From positions 1 to 10,847 of the forward strand of contig CAZMMW010000026.1 in assembly GCA_964567515.1 (NCBI GenBank): a DNA stretch of 10,847 nt, in the 5' to 3' direction. The DNA is from JBBIVB01 sp964567515. GTDB taxonomy: Bacteria; Patescibacteriota; Patescibacteriia; Veblenbacterales; UBA10138. A program made the translations under genes and the position numbers. The notes beneath the pieces were generated by a model. That model worked only from the letters and a program-made list of their open reading frames with translations, ran no database searches and was not told the DNA's origin. Positions 1-6,574 of this stretch are shown in pieces; within the stretch, counting starts at the first letter, position 1, and the number at the start of each line of letters is the position of its first letter.

Positions 1-2
1 AT

Positions 3-185
3 TCCAAACAACAATTTATAATGAAAATTAGGCGATTGGCAGATGATTTGGAAAGGGGTAAACCGTTTCGTATACAAATCGGCAATGAAAGATTGCATAT
101 TCCTGCTAGTGCTGTTGTAAATATTGAGCACGAGCGAGGCAACACTAGCGAAGAGGTGGAATTTCAACTTAAATGGAAAAAATAA
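3..185 (+). CDS. Amphi-Trp domain-containing protein, 5' end outside window (partial)
   Basis: The frame is open from the left edge to a TAA at 183-185. An internal ATG at 21 would give 54 residues, but the codons before it (SKQQFI) continue the expected helix, so I read this as the C-terminal part of a longer protein. What is visible is a helical stretch (IRRLADDLERGKP), a short strand-rich part (FRIQIGNERLHIP), and a charged C-terminus ending EFQLKWKK. A helix of the RxLADxLExG type followed by strands and a terminal E-F-x-L-K-W is the pattern of the small amphi-Trp family, whose function is unknown; it is usually a cytosolic protein of about 70-100 residues. There is no signal peptide. It is separated from the surface-protein genes by 127 bases and probably unrelated to them. 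The family call is by eye from the C-terminal pattern and could be wrong. Confidence 0.6.
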   Translation, partial: SKQQFIMKIRRLADDLERGKPFRIQIGNERLHIPASAVVNIEHERGNTSEEVEFQLKWKK

Positions 186-213
186 CAATAGGAATCGGTT
201 TAAAATAACTTTA

Positions 214-242
214 TTGTTAGGCGGGCTTTAGACTGCAGTAAT
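214..242 (+). promoter_or_regulatory. Weak candidate promoter for the tail-fibre-like gene
   Basis: TTGTTA (214-219), a 17-base spacer, then AGTAAT (237-242) preceded by TGC, an extended -10 element. Each hexamer matches the sigma-70 consensus at 4 of 6 positions. The predicted start near 249 would leave a leader of about 64 bases before the ATG at 313. The match is weak, but the TGn element also occurs in the better promoters of this window. Confidence 0.4.
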
Positions 243-312
243 TTATTTATTAAAGGAAATAGAAATTCATCATATCTAGTAAAAAAATTTAAATATTAAA
301 AAGTTACCACTT

Positions 313-1647
313 ATGTTTAATCTACAAGGAAAAAATAAACCAAGATATAATCAGGTTTTAGCAATTTTTTTATTAGGAGCGATTATTTTTTCTATAATTC
401 AAGTTGTTAAAGCGACCACACCTAATCCTGGACATGACTTTACCTCTGTTTCTGGAGGTGTAATTCAAGGCGATGTTCTTTATGCCTCGGGGGCTGATAC
501 ATTAGCGGCTCTTGCTAAAAATACCGCTGCCACTCGTTATCTTTCCAACACAGGTACTTCCAATAATCCAGCATGGGCGCAGGTAAATCTTTCTAATGGC
601 GTTACTGGTAATTTATCTGTTTTAAATTTGAATAGCGGCACCAATGCTTCAAGCTCTACTTTTTGGAGAGGCGACGGCACCTGGGCCACACCAGCCGGAG
701 GATCTCCGGGCGGGTCAAGTACTCAAATTCAATTTAATAATGCCGGAAGTTTTGATGGGGCAGCGAACGCGACAATAGAAAATGAAAATATAAGATTGCC
801 TAACATCTCCACGCCAGCCACTCCTGCCTCAGGGGGTTTGAATTTATTTGGCAGGGCAATAGCCAATAGAAGCTTGCCGGCATACATAGGGCCAAGCGGT
901 TTAGACAGCGCTTTGCAAGTTTTACTAGCCCGCAATAAGGTGGGATATTGGAATCCGCCAGGTAACGCCACAACTGTTCCGGGGGTGTTTGGAATTACCG
1001 CATTTACTGCATCTGGTACAGCAACCGCAAGAACCGTAGCTACGACAAACTTAGCAAATAGAATGCGCCGATTAGGATATCCATCAGCCGCAACAGCAGG
1101 TGCGTTTGGCGGCGCTCGTATTGCTGTAGCGCAATTTAGCGCCGGATCCGGAACAATTGATGGCTCGGGGTTTTTCTTGATAGAAAGGTTTATAGAAAGC
1201 GATCCAGCTGTAGTGGCTGGCAGAAGAGCCTTTGCCGGCGTTACCAGCGCAACAGGCGCACCAACAAACGTAGAGCCGAACACGCTTACAAACGCAATTG
1301 GTATATGTCAGCTTTCCACCGATGCTACCCAGTGGTATTGGTGTCAAGGTGGAACAGCAGCACAGTCTGCTGTGGCTATTGGTACTGGTATTGGCGCGCC
1401 AGCTGGTAATTCAACAACAGCTTGGGAATTGGCAATTTTTTCACCTCCTTTACCGGCCAACACTTTTTATTTACAACTGACAAATCTTTCAACCGGTGTC
1501 ACTGCTTCAACCACTATGTCTGGCTCTTCTACAGTAGTTCCGCAATCAAATACACTTTTGGCTTGGCGCCATTGGGTTACCAATAACGCTACTGCCTTGG
1601 CCGTTGGTGTTGATTTTTGTTCGCTTTATATTGAGACTGATTATTAA
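313..1647 (+). CDS. Secreted or membrane-anchored phage tail-fibre-like surface protein
   Basis: 444 residues. A basic N-terminus is followed by one hydrophobic segment (about 14-33, ending VVKA), a signal peptide or membrane anchor. The exported part opens with TTPNPGH, a motif I associate with CPR surface proteins. Residues about 50-125 follow the pattern of phage tail-fibre linkers: GDVLYASGADTLAALAKNTA, RYLSNTGTSNNPAWAQVNLS, then a FWRGDGTWATP turn. A second fibre-type signature lies at 134-147 (GGSSTQIQFNNAGSF). Residues about 185-444 resemble C-terminal receptor-binding regions of tail fibres, with a conserved-looking NRMRRLGY (249-256), an EPNTLTNAIG segment (321-330) and the terminal LYIETDY. 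These resemblances are from memory of family patterns, not a search. No anchor follows the fibre region. Phage tail proteins do not normally carry a signal peptide, so a cellular adhesin, possibly made from a captured phage gene, fits better than a prophage gene. No other phage genes are in view. The ATG lacks a Shine-Dalgarno sequence. Confidence 0.8.
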   Translation: MFNLQGKNKPRYNQVLAIFLLGAIIFSIIQVVKATTPNPGHDFTSVSGGVIQGDVLYASGADTLAALAKNTAATRYLSNTGTSNNPAWAQVNLSNGVTGNLSVLNLNSGTNASSSTFWRGDGTWATPAGGSPGGSSTQIQFNNAGSFDGAANATIENENIRLPNISTPATPASGGLNLFGRAIANRSLPAYIGPSGLDSALQVLLARNKVGYWNPPGNATTVPGVFGITAFTASGTATARTVATTNLANRMRRLGYPSAATAGAFGGARIAVAQFSAGSGTIDGSGFFLIERFIESDPAVVAGRRAFAGVTSATGAPTNVEPNTLTNAIGICQLSTDATQWYWCQGGTAAQSAVAIGTGIGAPAGNSTTAWELAIFSPPLPANTFYLQLTNLSTGVTASTTMSGSSTVVPQSNTLLAWRHWVTNNATALAVGVDFCSLYIETDY

Positions 1648-1860
1648 TCTACGTCAAAAAGTTTTAATATCGCAGTTAGGGTGACACGGTTTGATGGCCC
1701 ATTCGGTTTTAGCAGGGAACAATATGAGATATTTCCAAATTTATCTACAAGCAAAATCTTCATAGAAGTAGTCATATTGGGATTAGAACCAATGTGCAGT
1801 TATGGCTATGGTCACTTTTAATCACATTTATATAGAAGACAGCTAGTAAATTACCTTTTT
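1648..1860. other. Intergenic region, no gene recognised
   Basis: 213 bases between two secreted-protein genes. The frame of the upstream gene stays open after its TAA until a TAA at 1819-1821, but the residues are not recognisable and the upstream protein already ends as its family does. A weak promoter-like pair (TTGGGA at 1777-1782 with TTATGG at 1800-1805) is present but poor at the -10. GTGAC (1681-1685) and GTCAC (1811-1815) could pair over a long distance; five base pairs is not convincing. I see no terminator. Confidence 0.4.
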
Positions 1861-2826
1861 ATGGGAAGCAAAATACAAGTAAATATCACTCTTTCTAGGA
1901 AGAGTATTATCTGTAATAGCCTTGTTATAATTTTAATCCTGTTTTTATTGGTTATTACTAGGTCAGTGTGGGCAGGGGATCTTTCATGTACGGTTACTAC
2001 CAATTGTTCGTCTGGAGTAGTAATTTTTAAAATTCAAAACACTTCTAATAGTCATGCGGGTACAGCGGATGGATCAAGCTACACAAACTTGGTTTGCTGC
2101 ACTAGTGCAGTAGGATTAGGTAATTCTTGCTCGGGTATTTATACAAAAGTGCTTAGATTGTCCGGCGGTACTAACGCTCATGCTGAACAAAATTCTTTAT
2201 CTAATCCCAATTACGACTCCAACAGCGCTTGTATTTCAGTTTCTTCTGGTGATGCTCCAACAGTTGGGTATGTGGCTGGTGACGGCAACTGCACTGTCGC
2301 TGGTTACGATACCACGCTAGCTTCTATGTCCGGCGCTACCAATGCCCATGTGGGCAACACCGCAGCGTATACCAGCGCTAGTAATTATAAGATTTGTGCG
2401 TCTGTGTCTAGTATAGAAGTTGTTTCCATAACCATAACTACTGATGGTAGTGTTGTTTATGGAACAATGGGGCAAAATGCCACCAAAAGCACATTACCTG
2501 GAGAAGCCAATGATTTGCAAACAGTTAAAAATGACGGCTATATCACAGAAAAATTCAATATTAAGGGTCAGAACTCTGCCAATTGGACCTTGTCTGCCAC
2601 AGCTGGCAATAATCAGTATATTCACAGATTCTGCAATGATACTGATTTAGATTGCACCACGCCACCCACTAATTACACCGCTCTCACTACCAACTATCAG
2701 ACTTTGGCTGCAAATGTTGCTGCCAATGGCACAGTTGATATTCAACTGCAAATCAATACCCCTAACCCTTCCACCGTATTTACCCAACAATCTGTTGATG
2801 TTATAATTCAGGCAGTGCAACAATAG
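1861..2826 (+). CDS. Secreted Cys-rich protein with three NAH-type repeats and a C-terminal WxL-like beta domain
   Basis: 321 residues. A long N-region and hydrophobic core (about 20-37) end in VWAG, a plausible signal-peptidase site after residue 38. Residues about 40-183 are rich in Ser, Thr, Gly and Cys, with cysteines at 43, 49, 79, 80, 90, 124, 144 and 179. They contain three related units: hydrophobic strand, then S-N-S-H (62-65), T-N-A-H (104-107) and T-N-A-H (160-163), each followed by a Tyr/Ser-rich loop and a Cys. I have the impression that this Cys/NAH pattern recurs in CPR surface proteins, but I know of no function for it. Residues about 185-320 form a second domain, closely similar to the whole mature part of the next gene product; it includes W-T-L (242-244) and a Cys pair (258, 265) in FCNDTDLDC. 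No membrane anchor follows, so the protein is released or held by a partner. Stop is TAG. The gene precedes the 2945-8374 operon but lies outside its promoter. Confidence 0.75.
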   Translation: MGSKIQVNITLSRKSIICNSLVIILILFLLVITRSVWAGDLSCTVTTNCSSGVVIFKIQNTSNSHAGTADGSSYTNLVCCTSAVGLGNSCSGIYTKVLRLSGGTNAHAEQNSLSNPNYDSNSACISVSSGDAPTVGYVAGDGNCTVAGYDTTLASMSGATNAHVGNTAAYTSASNYKICASVSSIEVVSITITTDGSVVYGTMGQNATKSTLPGEANDLQTVKNDGYITEKFNIKGQNSANWTLSATAGNNQYIHRFCNDTDLDCTTPPTNYTALTTNYQTLAANVAANGTVDIQLQINTPNPSTVFTQQSVDVIIQAVQQ

Positions 2827-2851
2827 TATTTTATGTTGGAAGTAAGGATAT

Positions 2852-2880
2852 TTGCTTTTTCTTTTCAAAAGTGCTATAAT
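2852..2880 (+). promoter_or_regulatory. Extended -10 promoter of the surface-scaffold operon
   Basis: TTGCTT (2852-2857), a 17-base spacer and a perfect TATAAT (2875-2880) preceded by TGC, an extended -10 element. Transcription would start near 2887, giving an AT-rich leader of about 58 bases before the ATG at 2945. Its position between a TAG stop at 2826 and the first of five tightly spaced genes supports it as the operon promoter. Confidence 0.75.
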
Positions 2881-2944
2881 TGAGGGGTATTAATAACCTT
2901 AATATAATATTTATTTATAAAATAATTAAATAATAATATAATTT

Positions 2945-3454
2945 ATGGTAAATAATATAAAACTAGTGATTGTTGGCTTGGCGGTGGTCGGTTTATTGGT
3001 AGCCGGCTTGGCGCAGGCAGCCGATATAGCTACGGTTACTGCAACCGTGACCGTACAAAACATTTCAGTCCAAGTTTCTGATGGTACAGTGACCTATGGA
3101 ACATTAGGACAAAATGCTACTGCTGATACTGAACCAGCTGACGGTCAAACAGTGACTAACGACGGCAATGTGACAGAGAATTTTAATATTAGAGGTCAGC
3201 ATTCAGCCAACTGGACTTTAGCAGCCACTGCTGGCAGTAATCAGTATATTCATAGATTCTGCAATGATACTGTCAATGATTGCACTACTCCACCGGCCAG
3301 TTATACCGCTTTAACTACTAATTATCAAACGTTAGCTACGGGAATTAATGCCTCTGGTTCGGTTCTTTTTCAACTCCAGATTAATACTCCCAACCCCTCC
3401 ACGTTTTTTACTCAACAGTCGGTTGATGTAATGGTTCAGGCGATTGCTAGCTAA
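2945..3454 (+). CDS. Small secreted WxL-like beta-domain protein
   Basis: 169 residues: a signal peptide (hydrophobic 6-22, cleavage near AQA at 24-26), a Thr/Val-rich beta strand segment, and one all-beta domain to the end of the chain. The domain has YGTLGQNAT (51-59), a W-T-L motif at 90-92 within HSANWTL, a Cys pair (106, 113) in FCNDTVNDC, and a C-terminal TQQSVDVMVQA strand. About two thirds of residues by eye match the C-terminal domain of the protein at 1861-2826, including long identical runs. W-x-L in a secreted C-terminal beta domain recalls the WxL domain of Firmicutes, which attaches to peptidoglycan and to DUF916/DUF3324 membrane proteins; the second WxL motif of that family is not visible, so this is at most a distant relative. 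The next gene, 14 bases on, encodes a DUF916-like anchored protein, which strengthens the comparison. No anchor of its own; first gene of a five-gene operon. Confidence 0.7.
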   Translation: MVNNIKLVIVGLAVVGLLVAGLAQAADIATVTATVTVQNISVQVSDGTVTYGTLGQNATADTEPADGQTVTNDGNVTENFNIRGQHSANWTLAATAGSNQYIHRFCNDTVNDCTTPPASYTALTTNYQTLATGINASGSVLFQLQINTPNPSTFFTQQSVDVMVQAIAS

Positions 3455-3468
3455 TCTGTTTAATCTAC

Positions 3469-4083
3469 ATGATTTTTAGTTATAAGCAAAACCTTTTTGG
3501 TATTGCCTTACTAGGCATAATAATTTTACCAGAATTTGTTTTTGCTAAAATCGGAGTAGGTGTAGGTATTGGTAAAATTCAGGTTGATGAGCAATTTAAA
3601 GCTGGGCAGATTTATCAATTACCAAGTTTGCCAGTATTGAATACAGGCGATGAATTAGCTGATTATGAGGTAAGTGTAGAATATCACGAGGGGGTGCCGC
3701 AATTAAGACCGGCCAGAGAATGGTTTTCTTTTAAACCGGCAAAATTTCCTATAGAGCCTGGGAAAATACAGAACGTAGAAGTCATTTTAACTTTACCACT
3801 TAAGGTTCAGCCTGGTGAGTATTTTGCCTATTTAGAAGCGCGCCCTATTAAAAAATCAGGAGCCGGCGTTACTTCGGTAGGTATTGCGGCGGCGGCTAAA
3901 CTTTATTTTACCGTGGCACCAGCCAATATTTTAGAGGGGATTTATTATCGTATTGTTACATTTATTGCTCATACCGCACCTTGGAGTTGGATAATTCTCG
4001 TCGTGGTTGTCGTAGCTATAATTATTTCCATTCTTCGCAGGTTTATTAGTTTTAACATTGGTATTAATTTTAAAAGAAAGTAA
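3469..4083 (+). CDS. Membrane-anchored DUF916-like Ig-fold surface protein
   Basis: 204 residues: signal peptide (about 8-26, ending FVFA), an extracellular beta-sandwich (about 28-150), one membrane helix (about 172-189) and a basic C-terminal tail (LRRF ... FKRK). The domain shows the layout of DUF916-type Ig folds: VGIGKIQVDEQFKAGQIY at the first strands, then P-V-L-N-T-G-D-E (55-62), W-F-S-F-K-P-A-K-F (85-93), an E-P-G-K turn (96-99) and Q-P-G-E-Y-F-A-Y (114-121). In Firmicutes, proteins with DUF916 plus DUF3324 and a C-terminal helix bind WxL proteins at the cell surface; this one has a single domain and is shorter. It sits directly after the WxL-like gene and before the dockerin-like gene. 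The role as a membrane-tethered receptor for a secreted neighbour is inference. The ATG follows a U-rich sequence without a Shine-Dalgarno motif. Confidence 0.7.
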   Translation: MIFSYKQNLFGIALLGIIILPEFVFAKIGVGVGIGKIQVDEQFKAGQIYQLPSLPVLNTGDELADYEVSVEYHEGVPQLRPAREWFSFKPAKFPIEPGKIQNVEVILTLPLKVQPGEYFAYLEARPIKKSGAGVTSVGIAAAAKLYFTVAPANILEGIYYRIVTFIAHTAPWSWIILVVVVVAIIISILRRFISFNIGINFKRK

Positions 4084-4105
4084 TCTCATATTTAAAAAGC
4101 GATGG

Positions 4106-5644
4106 ATGAGAAACAAGCGATCAATTATTTATATTCTTCTTTTCCTATTAGCGGGTGGAAGTATTTTTTTTGTTTCTCATAAATTTAGTTTGGCTGCTTC
4201 AGACGCTACTGTAAATGTGACAGCTAAAATATCAGTCTGCGGAAACGATATTAAAGAAGGTGGTGAGCATTGCGACAGGAGTCAACTAGGGGGAAAGAGT
4301 TGTTCTGATCTGGGCTATGCCAGCGGCTCGTTAATTTGTACTTTTGCCTGCGAATTTAATTCTGCAAGTTGCACTACCAGCGCAGAAACCACCGCTATTC
4401 CTTTATTCACTTCATCTATTGGTGGCGATTATACTATTACAAATAGCAATAATGCGGCTACTGTCAGTTTACCGCAGAATTTTTATACTCAAGATTTAAG
4501 ATTACAGATGTTTTCTTATGCCCAAAGCGCTTTTCAATCAACCAAACCACCACCGTCGGGGAAGAGTTTTGTAGGTAAAACTTATGATTTTGTTTTTATT
4601 AATCCAGACGGAGACGTGGTGGCAACAATTTCTCAACCAGCTACTATAGTTTTGACCTATAGCCAAAGTGATGTCAGTGGAATTGATGAAAGTACCCTAG
4701 CGCCATATCGGCGAGGAAGCGGTGATACATCTTGGCAATTAATTCCCGGCAGTACAGTTAATACCATTAATAATACCGTTACTTTTTCTACTACCACTTT
4801 TAGTTCATTTGCTATTTTTGGTACGTTAAGTTCTTCGTCTCCATCAGGCGGTGGAAGCGGAGGCAGTGGGGGTGGCGGGGGCAGTGGTTATACACCTCCA
4901 CCATCTCAAACTTCAGTGATTTTTTCCGGCCGCGCTTATCCTAAAAGTACTGTTACCATTTTAAAAGACGCACAAGTTGCCGTAACTACTGTGGCTGATA
5001 GTGCGGCTAATTTCCAAACAACTCTTTCTAATTTAACTGGTGGTAATTATTTTTTTAGTGTTTATTCTGAAGATAACAAAGGAAACAGGTCATCGCTTTT
5101 AACTTTTCCGATTAGCATTACTGTCGGGGCTACAACCACTGTGAGCGGAATTTTTATTGCACCATCAATTGCTACTGATAAAAGTGAGGTAAAAAGAGGT
5201 GACTATATAGCAATTTTTGGTCAATCAGCGCCCCAAGCAGACATTATCATAGCAGTAAGTTCTGAAGAAGAGTTTTTTGTTAAAATTGTTACTGACAAAG
5301 AAGGGATTTATTTACATAACTTTGATACAGCAGTTCTGGATTATGGTCAACATTTTGCTAAAGCCAAGGCTAGTGTTGGTAATTTAGAAATTAGTAGTTA
5401 CAGTAAAACCAGGGGTTTTATAGTAAGCACCAAAACAGTACTAGCTGAATCAAGCAAGATTGGAATCAAAGGCGATTTAAACGGCGATGGTAAAGTAAAT
5501 TTAATTGATTTTTCAATTGCGGCATATTGGTATAAGAGGGTGTTAAGTGTAGATTTTATTGCGATTGAGGGGAAAGTATTAAATGACGATGGACGAATTG
5601 ATTTGGTTGACTTTAGTATTATGGCGTATTATTGGACAGGATAA
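4106..5644 (+). CDS. Large secreted multidomain protein with C-terminal dockerin-like module
   Basis: 512 residues from the ATG at 4106. An in-frame ATG at 4058 lies inside the previous gene and would put 16 extra residues before the signal peptide, so I prefer 4106 (22-base gap). Order: signal peptide (about 6-30); a six-cysteine module (C45, 56, 66, 78, 82, 89) with CGNDIKEGGEHCD, matching the Myxococcus cysteine-rich repeat pattern; a beta domain (about 95-240) ending SSFAIFG; a Gly/Ser linker (247-261); two Ig-like domains (about 268-340 and 348-440); and a dockerin-like end (454-512). The first calcium loop is canonical, D457-L-N459-G-D461-G-K-V-N-L-I-D468. The second, N493-D-D495-G-R-I-D-L-V-D502, has Val where the first Asp is expected. 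Dockerins bind cohesins with high affinity, and the next two genes encode cohesin-like domains on membrane anchors, so tethering through them is a strong inference. No enzyme domain is recognisable; the cargo is more likely adhesive or structural. Confidence 0.75.
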   Translation: MRNKRSIIYILLFLLAGGSIFFVSHKFSLAASDATVNVTAKISVCGNDIKEGGEHCDRSQLGGKSCSDLGYASGSLICTFACEFNSASCTTSAETTAIPLFTSSIGGDYTITNSNNAATVSLPQNFYTQDLRLQMFSYAQSAFQSTKPPPSGKSFVGKTYDFVFINPDGDVVATISQPATIVLTYSQSDVSGIDESTLAPYRRGSGDTSWQLIPGSTVNTINNTVTFSTTTFSSFAIFGTLSSSSPSGGGSGGSGGGGGSGYTPPPSQTSVIFSGRAYPKSTVTILKDAQVAVTTVADSAANFQTTLSNLTGGNYFFSVYSEDNKGNRSSLLTFPISITVGATTTVSGIFIAPSIATDKSEVKRGDYIAIFGQSAPQADIIIAVSSEEEFFVKIVTDKEGIYLHNFDTAVLDYGQHFAKAKASVGNLEISSYSKTRGFIVSTKTVLAESSKIGIKGDLNGDGKVNLIDFSIAAYWYKRVLSVDFIAIEGKVLNDDGRIDLVDFSIMAYYWTG

Positions 5645-5648
5645 TAAT

Positions 5649-5698
5649 AATTTAAAATTCAAAATGCAAAAGCCAAAATTACAATTTAAAATTCAAAA
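5649..5698 (+). repeat. 16-base direct repeat spanning a gene start
   Basis: AATTTAAAATTCAAAA occurs perfectly at 5649-5664 and 5683-5698, 34 bases apart, with related A-rich words between. Copy one is the leader of the next gene and ends on the A of its ATG; copy two lies in its signal-peptide codons (QFKIQK). Such AATTCAAAATT-type low-complexity repeats are common between genes in CPR genomes. Confidence 0.75.
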
Positions 5699-6569
5699 AT
5701 ATTTTCTAATCATTTTAGGGCTATTCTTATTATTACCATCTGTGGTTTCTGCGGCGGAGTTAAAATTTAGCACTCCTAAGCAGGCCTTGTCTTTAAATGA
5801 AACCCTTATAGTAGAAATACTATTAGACACTCAAGGTGAAGATATTAATGCGCTTTCCGGCGAAATTATTTTTTCCGAAGAATTTCTGGTTTTAAAGGAA
5901 ATTCGTGATGGCAATTCTATTATTGGCTTATGGGTAGAGCAGCCACAAATAAAAGAGGCGGGTAAAGTTACTTTTTCTGGAATTATGCCCGGTGGTTTTA
6001 AGGGTTTGTTAGGCGCTGATTGGTCAGGGGTCAAACCGGGATTGATTTTTCAGCTGATTTTTCAAACCAAAACCTCTGGTCAATCAACAATATTTATTAA
6101 AGAGCCAATTATTTTATTAAACGACGGGCAAGGCACGGCTGCCAAAACATTGGCAAATCAATTGCCAATAATTATAAATAACCTACCAGCTCAGACCGAA
6201 GCAGTAATTAAAGAGGATAAAGATCTACCAGAGCCTTTTACGCCGATTTTAAGTCGCGACCCGAGTTTATTTTCTGGCCAATGGTTTATAGTCTTTGCTA
6301 CTCAAGATAAAGGTTTGGGCATAGATTATTATGCAGTTAAGGAAGGTGATGGTGATTTTATAAAAGCCACTAGTCCTTATTTATTGCTCAATCAAAAATT
6401 AGATAAATCTATTGCCGTGAAGGCAGTAGATCGGGCTGGTAATGAACGAATATCTTGGCTGGCTGCGCCTGCTGCTAAATTTTGGTATGACAAAGCGCCA
6501 TATTTTGCTATTATTATAATAGGCGCGTTTTTACTTTTCATTTTTCTTAGATATTTAAAGAATAAGTAA
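5664..6569 (+). CDS. Membrane-anchored protein with cohesin-like domain (first of two)
   Basis: 301 residues from the ATG at 5664. An upstream in-frame ATG at 5583 would overlap the previous gene by 62 bases and spoil the signal peptide, so it is rejected. Order: signal peptide (about 13-30, SVVSA), cohesin-like domain (about 31-165), Ig-like domain (about 195-268), membrane helix (about 280-296), short basic tail (RYLKNK). Cohesin hallmarks are a first strand pair with NETLIVEILLDT, I-N-A-L-S-G-E-I-I-F (61-70), a G-K-V-T-F-S-G-I strand (100-107), L-I-F-Q-L-I-F-Q near 127-134 and L-N-D-G-Q-G-T (152-158). The same landmarks occur in order in the next protein. In cellulosome-type systems cohesins bind dockerins; the dockerin-like protein is encoded 19 bases upstream. 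The Ig-like part shares GIDYY and the later V-K-A-V-D-R-A-G-N pattern with the next protein, so the two anchors are probably paralogues of different length. Confidence 0.75.
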   Translation: MQKPKLQFKIQKYFLIILGLFLLLPSVVSAAELKFSTPKQALSLNETLIVEILLDTQGEDINALSGEIIFSEEFLVLKEIRDGNSIIGLWVEQPQIKEAGKVTFSGIMPGGFKGLLGADWSGVKPGLIFQLIFQTKTSGQSTIFIKEPIILLNDGQGTAAKTLANQLPIIINNLPAQTEAVIKEDKDLPEPFTPILSRDPSLFSGQWFIVFATQDKGLGIDYYAVKEGDGDFIKATSPYLLLNQKLDKSIAVKAVDRAGNERISWLAAPAAKFWYDKAPYFAIIIIGAFLLFIFLRYLKNK

Positions 6570-6574
6570 GAAAT

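Noticed and set aside
729..1347. Long minus-strand open frames inside the tail-fibre-like gene
   Set aside because: They are antisense to a convincing gene, have low-complexity composition and no recognisable domain.
313..1647. Prophage or tailocin
   Set aside because: Only one fibre-like gene is present, with an export signal, and no capsid, baseplate, lysis or integrase gene is in the window.
1648..1821. In-frame continuation after the stop of the tail-fibre-like gene, or a small GTG-start gene at 1681
   Set aside because: The upstream protein already ends with the LYIETDY terminus seen in such fibres, and the continuation has no recognisable features or ribosome binding site.
4058..4105. 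Earlier ATG for the dockerin-like protein
   Set aside because: It lies inside the previous gene and adds 16 residues before an otherwise normal basic/hydrophobic signal peptide; the ATG at 4106 gives a cleaner start and spacing.
5583..5663. Earlier ATG for the first cohesin-like protein
   Set aside because: It overlaps the dockerin-coding end by 62 bases and would put 27 unrelated residues before the signal peptide.
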